Assembly: GCF_018449515.1 (NCBI RefSeq)
Contig: NZ_JAAVUQ010000017.1
Span: 107,255-171,254 of the forward strand
Direction: 5' to 3'
Source of the DNA: Caballeronia sp. dw_19
GTDB taxonomy: Bacteria > Pseudomonadota > Gammaproteobacteria > Burkholderiales > Burkholderiaceae
Length of the DNA stretch: 64,000 bases
A program made the position numbers and the translations under genes. Under the pieces are notes generated by a model. It did no database searches. It worked only from the letters and a program-made list of their open reading frames with translations, and was not told the origin of the DNA. The stretch's first letter is position 1, and each line of letters starts with the position of its first letter. Of the stretch, positions 1 through 7,658 are shown one piece after another.

Positions 1-348
1 GTCCACGAGCACGCGCGAGTGGTCTTTCGACAGCGTGATCTCCTTGACCGTGCCGACATCGACGTCCTTGTATTTCACCTTGGTTTTGCCCGTCTCCAGG
101 CCTTCGGCGCTGACGAAACTGATGGTAATCGTCGGTCCGCGCCCCGACACCGATTTCACTACCAGCGCAATGCCGATCAGCGCGGCGATCAGCGGAATCA
201 CCCAGACGAGCGACGGTATCCAGCGGCTGCGCGGTTCGATCACCGGATCCGGAAGATTGGGCGGCAAGCCACCGCCGCCGCCTGCATTTCGCGACGGCTC
301 GTTCGGGCCTTTGATGGTGTTGTTCGAAGGACCTTGCGGGCTAGTCAT
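1..348 (-). CDS. pqiB: Intermembrane transport protein PqiB (MCE family), 5' part only
   Basis: The gene runs off the left window edge, so only the first 116 residues are visible. They show a proline- and glycine-rich cytoplasmic start, one membrane segment at about residues 44-66, and the beginning of an MCE/MlaD domain (GPTITISFVSAEGLETGKTK). In the known family PqiB forms a periplasmic syringe-like tube of stacked MCE domains that carries lipids between inner and outer membrane, working with the membrane protein PqiA. The ATG overlaps the stop of the upstream pqiA gene by 8 bases, which implies translational coupling. The function is inferred from the family. Confidence 0.9.
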   Translation of the reverse strand, partial: MTSPQGPSNNTIKGPNEPSRNAGGGGGLPPNLPDPVIEPRSRWIPSLVWVIPLIAALIGIALVVKSVSGRGPTITISFVSAEGLETGKTKVKYKDVDVGTVKEITLSKDHSRVLVD

Positions 349-1042
349 GTTTCTTTCCTGAAGGTTCGATGTGATCCCACATCAGTCGCGGGTCGAATTG
401 CATGGAGGCCAGCATGGTGAGCACCACCACGCAGCCGAACGCGAGTGCGCCCGGCCCTGGCGTGATGACGGCGAGTGAACCGAAGCGCACGAGCGCAACG
501 GTAAGTGTCACGACAAAGACATCGAGCATTGACCACCGGCCGATTTTTTCGACGATTCGATACAACGTCGTGCGTTGGCGAGGACGCCACTTGGAGCCCG
601 ATTGGGTGGCCCAGGTGAGAAACGCCAGCGTGCCGAGCTTGAGCATCGGCACGAGAATACTAGCGATAAAGATGATCGCGGAGAGGGGATAGTCGCCATC
701 GTTCCAGAACATCGCTACACCGCTCATGATTGTGTCGTCTTCGGAACCGACGATCGATGAGGTGTGCAGCACCGGATATAAATTCGCCGGAATGTACAGG
801 ATCGCCGCGGACAACAGCAACGCCCAGGTGCGCGCGACCGAGTCAGGATTTCGTCGATGCAGCGGCGAGCCGCAGCGCACGCAAAGCTGGCGCTCGACCG
901 TGAACACGCGCTTTTGCACGCGGTTGCACGCGTGGCAGGCGATCAGCCCCGCCTCCTTGGCCGTGGTAAATGCCGGTTCGGGAGATGCGGACCCGTCGGG
1001 CGTGCCGGCGGCATCGGTATGGGTGTCGGGCTTGTCGGTCAT
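341..1042 (-). CDS. pqiA: Paraquat-inducible protein A, second PqiA unit
   Basis: This 233-residue membrane protein has the PqiA pattern: two CxxC pairs near the N terminus (CHAC and CVRC, about residues 35-60) that probably bind a metal, then four hydrophobic segments. E. coli PqiA is one chain with two such units; here each unit is a separate gene, and this is the second. Its ATG overlaps the stop of the first unit (ATGA), and its own stop overlaps the start of pqiB, so the three genes form one tightly coupled operon. The open frame continues upstream of this ATG, but that part reads as a shadow of the neighbouring gene. The inferred role is as inner-membrane partner of PqiB in lipid trafficking. 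Confidence 0.88.
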   Translation of the reverse strand: MTDKPDTHTDAAGTPDGSASPEPAFTTAKEAGLIACHACNRVQKRVFTVERQLCVRCGSPLHRRNPDSVARTWALLLSAAILYIPANLYPVLHTSSIVGSEDDTIMSGVAMFWNDGDYPLSAIIFIASILVPMLKLGTLAFLTWATQSGSKWRPRQRTTLYRIVEKIGRWSMLDVFVVTLTVALVRFGSLAVITPGPGALAFGCVVVLTMLASMQFDPRLMWDHIEPSGKKHD

Positions 1043-1902
1043 GGCTTCGTCGGTGGAGCGGCTGCGTCGGGCGGGGTCGCTTGCGCCGTCCCTTGCGTCG
1101 TCCCTTGCGTCGGCGCGAAAGGATGCAGCAAGCCGGACGGGGAGCCGGAATGTGGATCGGCTGAATGAGCCGATACCGGGCCGGACCGGAGGCCGCCAAA
1201 AGGCGTGTATCGCAACGGTCCGTGACCCCCGACGCGCTCGGCGATTTCCCATAGCGCGCGTGGATCGAAGGTGAGGATGACGGCGAACAGCAAGGTCAGC
1301 GCGCCGAACGCGAACAGCGCCGCTTCCGGAATCACGCGGGCGATGCTCACCATTTTCACCAGCGTTACAAGTATCCCGAGCATGAACACTTCGATCATTC
1401 CCCACGGCCGCACAAACTGAATCGCTCGCAGCACCTGGCTGAAGCCGGCTGGAATGAAACCCGCGCGCAACGGCACGAGCAGATACAGCATTGCAATCAG
1501 TTCGGTGAGCGGAAAGAGGATGGTCGCGCAAAAAACCATGGTGGCGATCACTTCCATGTTCTCACCCCACAACGCGACGATTGCACCAATCAGGGTCGTT
1601 TGGGACGTGATGCCGTTCGTTTCCAGTTCCACAATAGGAAAAGCCTGCGCGATCAAAAACGTAATCAGCGCGGCAAGCGTGATGGAACAAAGCTTGTCCA
1701 GATTCGACGCCACGCTCTGGTAAAGCGTGGCGCCGCAGCGCGTGCATTTCGCGGAACTGCGGGAAGGCAGGGCGCGTTTATGAAACAGCGTGTCGCATTC
1801 GTGGCATGCGATCAGATCGTCTTCTTCCATAGGCGGAATACTGGGCTCGTGCTGGCGTGTTGTTTTAGTGTCTTGAACGTCATGGTTTGGAAGCGGCTGC
1901 AT
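1039..1902 (-). CDS. pqiA: Paraquat-inducible protein A, first PqiA unit
   Basis: The 287-residue protein starts with two CxxC pairs (CHEC and CTRC), followed by four hydrophobic segments of the PqiA fold and a low-complexity Ala/Pro/Thr tail of about 50 residues. It is the first gene of the visible pqi operon and its stop overlaps the start of the second unit. The start is uncertain: the ATG at 1902 gives 24 extra polar residues, while the ATG at 1830 begins just before the first CxxC pair. Neither has a convincing Shine-Dalgarno sequence. The expected partners are the second PqiA unit and PqiB in inner-to-outer membrane lipid transfer. Confidence 0.83.
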   Translation of the reverse strand: MQPLPNHDVQDTKTTRQHEPSIPPMEEDDLIACHECDTLFHKRALPSRSSAKCTRCGATLYQSVASNLDKLCSITLAALITFLIAQAFPIVELETNGITSQTTLIGAIVALWGENMEVIATMVFCATILFPLTELIAMLYLLVPLRAGFIPAGFSQVLRAIQFVRPWGMIEVFMLGILVTLVKMVSIARVIPEAALFAFGALTLLFAVILTFDPRALWEIAERVGGHGPLRYTPFGGLRSGPVSAHSADPHSGSPSGLLHPFAPTQGTTQGTAQATPPDAAAPPTKP

Positions 1903-2298
1903 ACAAGAGCAAGGGCCGGGCCAGCGGGCATGGTAACAAACGGCGAGCTGCCACGCGGAAGAGCCGCGGAGACTTCACTCATCCCGTCACGGGCAAGGCG
2001 GCGCTCTGGCGCGTGCCCATGCTGATGAGCGGACCCTGGTTGGCTCATCGCCCAAATGGAATTGTCGGCGCGCGTGGCCCGTTATTCCGGACAACAAGCT
2101 CGACAACAAGCCACTGATACCAGATTTGACACGCGGGCGCGGGCGAGTCGGCAACTATTTCTTTATCGAAAAGCCGGGTTTTACTTGTTCGGGTAGGATG
2201 GCGGCCTTGAGACCTTGTCGTCGGGTTGTTGCGGTTGCCACGCGAGAAACCGCTTGGGGTCAAGTCATCAATTCCGCACTCTTTCTGGTGGATCACGT
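1903..2298. other. Divergent intergenic region, pqi operon / cytochrome b561
   Basis: About 400 bases between two divergently transcribed genes must hold both promoters. A TTGACA lies at about 2126, but no -10 box sits at good spacing, so I do not call a promoter. I see no convincing small gene, RNA or repeat. Confidence 0.5.
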
Positions 2299-2859
2299 AT
2301 GGAACGCAGCCCGAATTTCGCCAGCTCCGAGCGCTACAGCCGGACCGCGATCGGCCTTCACTGGCTGATCGCATTGCTGATTGTATGCGGCTTCTATCTT
2401 GGCTGGATCATGACCGATATTCCCGGTTTCACGCCAACCAAGCTCAAATATTTCTCCTGGCACAAATGGATCGGCGTGACGGTGTTCGTGCTCGCCGTCG
2501 TGCGCGTGCTCTGGCGCGCCACGCATAAGGCGCCGTCCATGCCGCGGCGCATTCCCGCATGGCAAAAAGGTGTCGCTCACCTCACGCACTTTCTCCTTTA
2601 TGCGCTGATGCTCGTGATTCCTGCCTCCGGATATCTCTATAGCTCGGCGGCCGGCATTCAGGTCGTGTATCTCGGACTGGTGCCGCTGCCGACGATCATC
2701 GGACCGGACACCGCGCTGAAAGTCACGCTGAGGCTGGTCCATATTTACCTGAACTACACGCTGCTCGTGCTGGTGATCATGCATGTCCTGGCGGCGTTGA
2801 AGCATCAATTCGTCGATCGTGACGGTTTGCTCGCACGCATGATTCCGTTCCTCCGATAA
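2299..2859 (+). CDS. Cytochrome b561 family protein
   Basis: This 186-residue integral membrane protein has four hydrophobic helices at about residues 17-37, 55-73, 96-114 and 145-166. Histidines at 21, 55, 148 and 162 sit where this family ligates two b-type haems. It is expected to pass electrons between the quinone pool and a periplasmic partner. The start at 2299 gives an N terminus of normal length; an upstream extension in the same frame is not family-like. Two secreted YceI proteins follow. A cytochrome b561 gene next to yceI is also seen in E. coli (yceJ-yceI), which suggests a shared periplasmic job. Confidence 0.88.
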   Translation: MERSPNFASSERYSRTAIGLHWLIALLIVCGFYLGWIMTDIPGFTPTKLKYFSWHKWIGVTVFVLAVVRVLWRATHKAPSMPRRIPAWQKGVAHLTHFLLYALMLVIPASGYLYSSAAGIQVVYLGLVPLPTIIGPDTALKVTLRLVHIYLNYTLLVLVIMHVLAALKHQFVDRDGLLARMIPFLR

Positions 2860-3004
2860 ACACTGTCCGTTCGCATTCAACGGAAACGAAGCGTAATTGA
2901 TTCCTTGTTGTTGATAGCCAGTTTCCTCCGCACAGGTTGCGCTGGATTGCGTTTGACTTTTCAATAGCGGCTCAACCGGGTTTCCCGGTGGCCTTAGGAC
3001 AAAC

Positions 3005-3577
3005 ATGAAACACGCGAAATTTTCCCGTTGGTTGCTTGCAGGCGTTTGCTCCGCATCGCTGGTTGCGGCGGTTTCCGCTTTTGGTCAAACCCAGGTCGAT
3101 ACGACCAAAAGCACGGTGACGGCGACATCGAAGCAAATGAACGTGCCGGTTGAAGGCAAGTTCAATAAGTTCACCGCGCAACTCGACTTCGATCCGGCCA
3201 AGCCGGCTGCGGGCAGCGCGAATATCAGCATCGATACGAGCAGCTACGATCTCGGCGATGACAGCTACAACAAGCAGGCTGCGAACAAGGACTGGTTCGA
3301 TACCGCCCATTTCCCGACCGCTACGTTTGCGTCGACAGCGATTGCGCCGGCCGGTGGAACCAAGTTCAACGTCAGTGGCAAGTTGACCATCAAGGGCAAG
3401 TCGCAGAACGTCACCGTGCCGGTCACCGTCACGAGCCAGGGCGCGACGCAAACCTTCGATGGCTCATTGCCCATCAAACGCACGCAGTTCGATGTCGGCT
3501 CGGGTGAATGGAAAGACACCTCGGTTGTGGCTGACGAGGTCGTCATCAAGTTCCACCTCGTCGCGACGAAGAAATAA
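3005..3577 (+). CDS. yceI: YceI family periplasmic protein, first copy
   Basis: This 190-residue protein has a clear Sec signal peptide with likely cleavage after about residue 27 (AFG/QT). The rest is a YceI domain, a lipocalin-like beta barrel that in characterised members binds polyisoprenoids such as ubiquinone-8 derivatives. It shares with the next gene the order of strands, a central FPTATF/FPTATY motif and the same length. The two are tandem paralogues 48 bases apart and follow a cytochrome b561 gene, so quinone handling in the periplasm is a plausible but unproven role. Confidence 0.9.
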   Translation: MKHAKFSRWLLAGVCSASLVAAVSAFGQTQVDTTKSTVTATSKQMNVPVEGKFNKFTAQLDFDPAKPAAGSANISIDTSSYDLGDDSYNKQAANKDWFDTAHFPTATFASTAIAPAGGTKFNVSGKLTIKGKSQNVTVPVTVTSQGATQTFDGSLPIKRTQFDVGSGEWKDTSVVADEVVIKFHLVATKK

Positions 3578-3625
3578 ACCAAGAAATAAGCGTTCATCGA
3601 TCATCACATTCATCCTGGAAAACTC

Positions 3626-4210
3626 ATGAAAAAGAACCTTCTGATTGCAGCCGCTGGCGCGCTTTTCGCGGCCGTTTCCTTTAACGCGATGGCTGAAGAA
3701 GTCACGTACCAACTCGACCCGAGCCACACGTATCCGAGCTTCGAAACAGACCACTTCGGCGGCATCTCGATCTGGCGCGGCAAGTTCGACAAGAGCAGCG
3801 GCACGGTGACGCTCGATCGCGCGGCCAAGAAGGGCACGCTGGACGCGACCATCGACATGACATCGATCGATATCGGTAATGACAAGCTGAATGGCGAACT
3901 GAAGAGCGCGCAATTTTTCGACGCCGACAAGTTCCCGACAGCGACCTACAAGGGTACGTCGATGAAGTTCAAGGGCGATGTACCGGTTGAAGTGATCGGT
4001 GAGCTGACGCTGCATGGCGTGACGAAGCCGTTGAACCTGAAGATCGAATCGTTCAAGTGCTTCACGAACCCGATGATGAAGAAGGAAGTGTGCGGCACGG
4101 AATCGACGGCAACGTTTGATCGCGGCGACTTCGGCGTGGACTACGGTAAGGCGTATGGCTTCAAGATGAAGACCACGCTGCATATTCAAGCCGAAGGCAT
4201 TCGGCAATAA
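3626..4210 (+). CDS. yceI: YceI family periplasmic protein, second copy
   Basis: This 194-residue protein starts with a textbook signal peptide cleaved after AMA (about residue 23), then a YceI domain beginning with the typical TYQLDPSHTYPSFE. It carries two cysteines late in the chain (FKCFTNPMMKKEVC) that could form a disulfide; the first copy lacks them. A strong rho-independent terminator follows at 4252-4282, so this gene closes the cytochrome b561-yceI-yceI unit. Confidence 0.92.
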   Translation: MKKNLLIAAAGALFAAVSFNAMAEEVTYQLDPSHTYPSFETDHFGGISIWRGKFDKSSGTVTLDRAAKKGTLDATIDMTSIDIGNDKLNGELKSAQFFDADKFPTATYKGTSMKFKGDVPVEVIGELTLHGVTKPLNLKIESFKCFTNPMMKKEVCGTESTATFDRGDFGVDYGKAYGFKMKTTLHIQAEGIRQ

Positions 4211-4251
4211 GCCGGACGTTCTTTCCCGCTGGTTCTTTCCTGCGAGATAAG

Positions 4252-4282
4252 AAAACCGCTTCCGACCGAAGCGGTTTTTTTT
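4252..4282 (+). terminator. Rho-independent terminator after the yceI pair
   Basis: AAAACCGCTTC and GAAGCGGTTTT pair around a short loop, and the second arm runs on into eight T residues. Confidence 0.9.
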
Positions 4283-4390
4283 CGCCCCCGGCATTGCGAG
4301 CATTTCGATCCGGATTCCGGTGTGGCACAGTCGGCCGCGTTTTCGCTTTGGCCGACAGCTAGTCGTACCGACAAGAACAGGATCATCTTT

Positions 4391-4540
4391 CATGGGACCA
4401 GAGTAAGCGCTGAAGCGCCAACTCTGGTCGACCGCAACAAGTTGCATGGGACCAGAGTAAGCGCTGAAGCGCCAACTCTGGTCGACCGCAACAAGTTGCA
4501 TGGGACCAGAGTAAGCGCTGAAGCGCCAACTCTGGTCGAC
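4391..4540 (+). repeat. Three direct copies of a 42-bp hairpin element, 54-bp period
   Basis: Identical 42-bp copies lie at 4391-4432, 4445-4486 and 4499-4540, separated by a 12-bp spacer (CGCAACAAGTTG). Each copy folds on itself: outer stem GACCAGAGT/ACTCTGGTC (9 bp) and inner stem GCGC/GCGC closing a TGAA tetraloop. A fourth, diverged copy with the same architecture lies at 11575-11616. The period is a multiple of three, so frames read through the array as an apparent peptide repeat, but I see no sign that this is coding. Confidence 0.92.
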
Positions 4541-4559
4541 ACACGAATTGGAGAAATGC

Positions 4560-5834
4560 ATGAGCAGTACGCCCGCAGCAGTACCGATCAGCCGCCCAGC
4601 CGCGTGGCGCGCGGTGGTGGCCGCGTCCATAGGCAACGCGCTCGAATAGTTCGACCTCGTGGTCTACGGGTTCTTCGCAGTCGTTATCTCGAAGTTGTTT
4701 TTCCCGTCGGGCAACGACTCGGTGTCCATCCTGCTGACACTCGGTACGTTCGGCGTATCGTTTTTCATGCGGCCGCTCGGCGCCATCGTGCTTGGCGCGT
4801 ATGCCGACAGGGCAGGGCGCAAGGCCGCGCTCACGCTGTCCATCCTGTTGATGATGATGGGCACATTCATCATGCCGTACTGCCCACGTACTCGTCCATC
4901 GGCGTTGCCGCGCCGTTGATCCTGGTGCTCGCGCGCCTGATCCAGGGCTTCTCGGCCGGCGGCGAGTTTGGCAGCGCGACTGCGTTTCTTGCCGAGCACG
5001 TTCCCGGCCGGCGCGGTTTCTTCGCGAGCTGGCAGGTCGCAAGCCAAGGCTTGACCACACTCCTGGCGGCGATATTTGGCGTGGTGCTGACCGGCAACCT
5101 GTCGCCGGAACAGATGAGTTCATGGGGCTGGCGTGTGCCGTTCATCTTCGGCTTGCTGATCGGGCCGGTGGCGTACTACATCCGCACGCGCCTCGACGAA
5201 ACGCCAGAATTCCTCGCCTCCGCTCCCACGACAACCCCTTTGCGCGACACCTTCGCGTTGAACAAGGAACGCTTGCTGATCGCCATCGGAACGGTGGTGC
5301 TGGGCACGGTGGCGACGTACCTCGTGCTCTTCATGCCGACCTATGCGATCCGGCAGTTGGGACTCGCGCCATCGGTGGCTTTCGCGGCCATCCTGCCCAC
5401 GGGCGCAATCCAGATGGTGCTCTCACAATTTGTAGGTCATTTCTCCGATACCCACGGCCGCACGCGCATCATGCTGATTTCGGCGGTGCTGTTGCTTCGT
5501 GTTGATCTATCCGCTATTCACGTGGCTCGTCGGGCATCCGACCTTCGGCACGCTGCTGGTCGTTCAAGCGGTGCTCGGCGTGTTGATGACCGGGTATTTC
5601 GCGGCGTTGCCAGGGTTGTTATCTGAGATGTTTCCGGTTGCCACGCGCACGACCGGAATGTCGCTGGCTTATAACATCGCGGTGACGGTGTTCGGTGGAT
5701 TCGGGCCGTTCATCATCACGTGGCTGATTGCATCGACGGGATCGAAGGCCGCGCCCAGCTTTTATTTGATCTTTGCCGCAGTGGTGAGCCTGATCGCGTT
5801 GATGGCGGCGCGCAAGCGGCTCGGGTTCAAATGA
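4560..5834 (+). pseudogene. MFS transporter (metabolite:H+ symporter type), broken by a stop and two frameshifts
   Basis: The ATG at 4560 has a GGAG-like site and begins an MFS protein of the metabolite:H+ symporter group. Codon 30 is TAG (4647-4649) where the family has Trp in the segment GNALEWFD. Reading resumes in the same frame. A one-base loss near 4874 moves the frame (IM-AVLPTYSSIG becomes nonsense), and a one-base gain near 5498 restores it for the last 110 residues (IYPLFTWLVGHP to RLGFK). If repaired, the protein would be about 424 residues with 12 membrane helices. All domains are still recognisable, so the decay is recent. The substrate cannot be read from sequence. Confidence 0.87.
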
Positions 5835-5885
5835 AGCGCTAGGCGTGGGTTTGCACGCCTAGCGCTGTTGCCGATGGCCGCAGTC

Positions 5886-6143
5886 CTACGAGTGCTGCTT
5901 CTGCTGCGCCAGCATGTAGGCACGCAGAAGTTTGTTGATCCGCGTTTGATACCCCTGGCCTTGTTCCTTGAACCAGGCCAGGACGTCAGCGTCCAGACGC
6001 ATGGTCACCGCTTGCTTGGGCGGCGTGTGGAGTTCGGCGCGCTGGAAGAAGTCGTCGCCTAGTTCGGGCATCTCGCTGGTGTCGATACTGGAATCCGGCA
6101 TGGTTTCCAGGCGTTTCCAATCCGTCTTCGTGGCTTTGCTCAT
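5886..6143 (-). CDS. brnA: BrnA family antitoxin
   Basis: The 85-residue product ends in a ribbon-helix-helix region (AVTMRLDADVLAWFKEQGQG, then YQTRINKLLRAYM), which matches BrnA antitoxins. In the family BrnA neutralises the ribonuclease BrnT and, through the ribbon-helix-helix part, represses its own promoter. It lies downstream of brnT on the same strand. The ATG at 6143 gives a normal-length BrnA. A GTG at 6206 that overlaps the brnT stop (GTGA) would add 21 residues and tighten coupling, so the start is not certain. Confidence 0.87.
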   Translation of the reverse strand: MSKATKTDWKRLETMPDSSIDTSEMPELGDDFFQRAELHTPPKQAVTMRLDADVLAWFKEQGQGYQTRINKLLRAYMLAQQKQHS

Positions 6144-6202
6144 GATGTGTGCTCCTGCCCTTGTTGCCGCGACGTGGCAGTAGGGCGGTTCAATAAAGCG
6201 GT

Positions 6203-6481
6203 TCACTGTACAAGCGCGTGTCCGTAGCGCTTTATTTCAGGCCGGGTTGCTTTGCGCGCCGAGATGATCCGAATGGTGTCACCGCTACGCTCGACATAGA
6301 CGACCACAGCTACGATCAACTGCATCCACCCGAGTGCAATCCAGCGATCCTCTCCAAAGTCTTCCCTGCCGTCCGCCGCGGTCAGCACCGTATGCTTGAA
6401 AATTTCGACTGCGTCAGTGAAGTCGATGCCGTGCTTGCGGATGTTGCTTCGATTCTTCGCTTCGTCCCATTCGAATTGCAT
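6203..6481 (-). CDS. brnT: BrnT family ribonuclease toxin
   Basis: This 92-residue protein matches BrnT from its first residues (MQFEWDEAKNRSNIRKHGID), with the later DGREDFGEDRWIALGW and IRIISARKATRPE blocks typical of the family. BrnT is a RelE-fold endoribonuclease that arrests translation and is held inactive by BrnA. Toxin before antitoxin is the usual order for this system. Immediately upstream lies an inverted repeat suited to autoregulation. The pair sits next to a decayed transporter and a repeat array, so this looks like an accessory insertion between core genes. Confidence 0.9.
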   Translation of the reverse strand: MQFEWDEAKNRSNIRKHGIDFTDAVEIFKHTVLTAADGREDFGEDRWIALGWMQLIVAVVVYVERSGDTIRIISARKATRPEIKRYGHALVQ

Positions 6482-6503
6482 GCGATCACCTGTATTTACG
6501 ATT

Positions 6504-6518
6504 GTACATACAATGTAC
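6504..6518 (-). promoter_or_regulatory. Inverted repeat upstream of brnT, candidate BrnA operator
   Basis: GTACAT-ACA-ATGTAC is a perfect 6-3-6 inverted repeat centred about 30 bases upstream of the brnT start, inside an AT-richer stretch that also contains a -10-like TACAAT on the minus strand. The position fits autorepression by a ribbon-helix-helix antitoxin; the assignment is inference. Confidence 0.5.
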
Positions 6519-6602
6519 GGAGTTAGGCATTAATTTGCGGCGTGCATGCTGTGGGAGAGCAACGACACCATCCACGAAATGTTGCAATTGCCGGCTCAAA
6601 AG

Positions 6603-6634
6603 CAAAAAAAGGCCGATTCGCGAGAATCGGCCTT
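6603..6634 (-). terminator. Rho-independent terminator after secF
   Basis: On the minus strand GGCCGATTC and GAATCGGCC form a 9-bp stem with a 4-base loop, followed by seven T residues. It ends the yajC-secD-secF unit 57 bases past the secF stop. Confidence 0.9.
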
Positions 6635-6690
6635 TCATACTGTCGAACCCTGAATTTCAGCGTTCGAACCTCACATCTTGAAGCAGGCTA

Positions 6691-7641
6691 TCAAACCTCT
6701 GCGCCAGCATTCGGATCGGTGGGGTCGTATTTCGGTTTCTTGTCCTTGATCAGGTCTTCGCGCTTCACGCCCAGCCACATAGCGAGCGCGGCCGCGACGA
6801 ACACCGACGAATAGATACCGAACAAAATGCCAACCGTCAGCGCCAGTGCGAAGTAATGCAGCGTTGCCCCGCCGAACAGGAACATGGACAGCACCATCAT
6901 TTCCGTACAGCCGTGGGTGATGATGGTTCGCGACATCGTGCTGGTGATGGCGTGGTTGATCACCTCGATCACCGTCATCTTGCGTTGCTTGCGGAAGGTT
7001 TCACGAATCCGGTCGAAGATAACCACCGACTCGTTCACCGAATACCCGAGCACCGCGAGAATGGCAGCCAGTACGGAGAGCGAAAACTCCCATTGGAAGA
7101 ACGCGAAGAAGCCAAGAATGATCACCACGTCGTGCAAGTTGGCGATCACGCCGGCCACCGCGTATTTCCACTCGAAGCGGAACGACAGGTAGATCACGAT
7201 GCCGATCACCACGCACGCCAGCGCAAGCAGCCCGTTAGTCACCAACTCCTTGCCAACCTGCGGACCGACGAATTCCACGCGCTGCAACTGCACCTGCGCA
7301 TCCTGATTCTTCAGCGCGGCCATCACCTGATCGCTCTGTTGCGCCGACGTCAAACCCTGCTTCAACGGCAGGCGAATCAGTACGTCACGTGACGTGCCGA
7401 AGTTCTGCACCTGCGCATCGGGATAACCGAGCGCGCCCAACGTGCCGCGTACCGGTTCAAGGGGCACCGCTTGCGGATATTGCACTTCCACCACGGTCCC
7501 GCCGGTGAACTCCACCGACAGATGCAGCCCACGATGCACGAGGAAAAACACAGCCGCGAGGAATGTGATGAGCGAGATCGCGTTGAAGATCAACGCGCGC
7601 TGCATCAGCGGTAAGTCGCGGCGAATACGAAAGAATTCCAT
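6691..7641 (-). CDS. secF: Protein translocase subunit SecF
   Basis: This 316-residue inner-membrane protein has the SecF layout: one N-terminal helix, a periplasmic domain starting with VEFTGGTVVEVQYP, and five C-terminal helices including the conserved YSVNESVVIFDRIRE motif. With SecD and YajC it forms the proton-driven accessory complex that pulls preproteins through SecYEG on the periplasmic side. It follows secD by 17 bases on the same strand and a strong terminator follows it, so it closes the operon. Confidence 0.97.
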   Translation of the reverse strand: MEFFRIRRDLPLMQRALIFNAISLITFLAAVFFLVHRGLHLSVEFTGGTVVEVQYPQAVPLEPVRGTLGALGYPDAQVQNFGTSRDVLIRLPLKQGLTSAQQSDQVMAALKNQDAQVQLQRVEFVGPQVGKELVTNGLLALACVVIGIVIYLSFRFEWKYAVAGVIANLHDVVIILGFFAFFQWEFSLSVLAAILAVLGYSVNESVVIFDRIRETFRKQRKMTVIEVINHAITSTMSRTIITHGCTEMMVLSMFLFGGATLHYFALALTVGILFGIYSSVFVAAALAMWLGVKREDLIKDKKPKYDPTDPNAGAEV

Positions 7642-7658
7642 GATTTATTCTCCGGGAC

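Noticed and set aside
4322..5626. A long plus-strand frame with a threefold 18-residue peptide repeat (and a similar one on the minus strand)
   Set aside because: The peptide repeat is only the 54-bp DNA hairpin array read in frame; downstream residues belong to the broken MFS gene.
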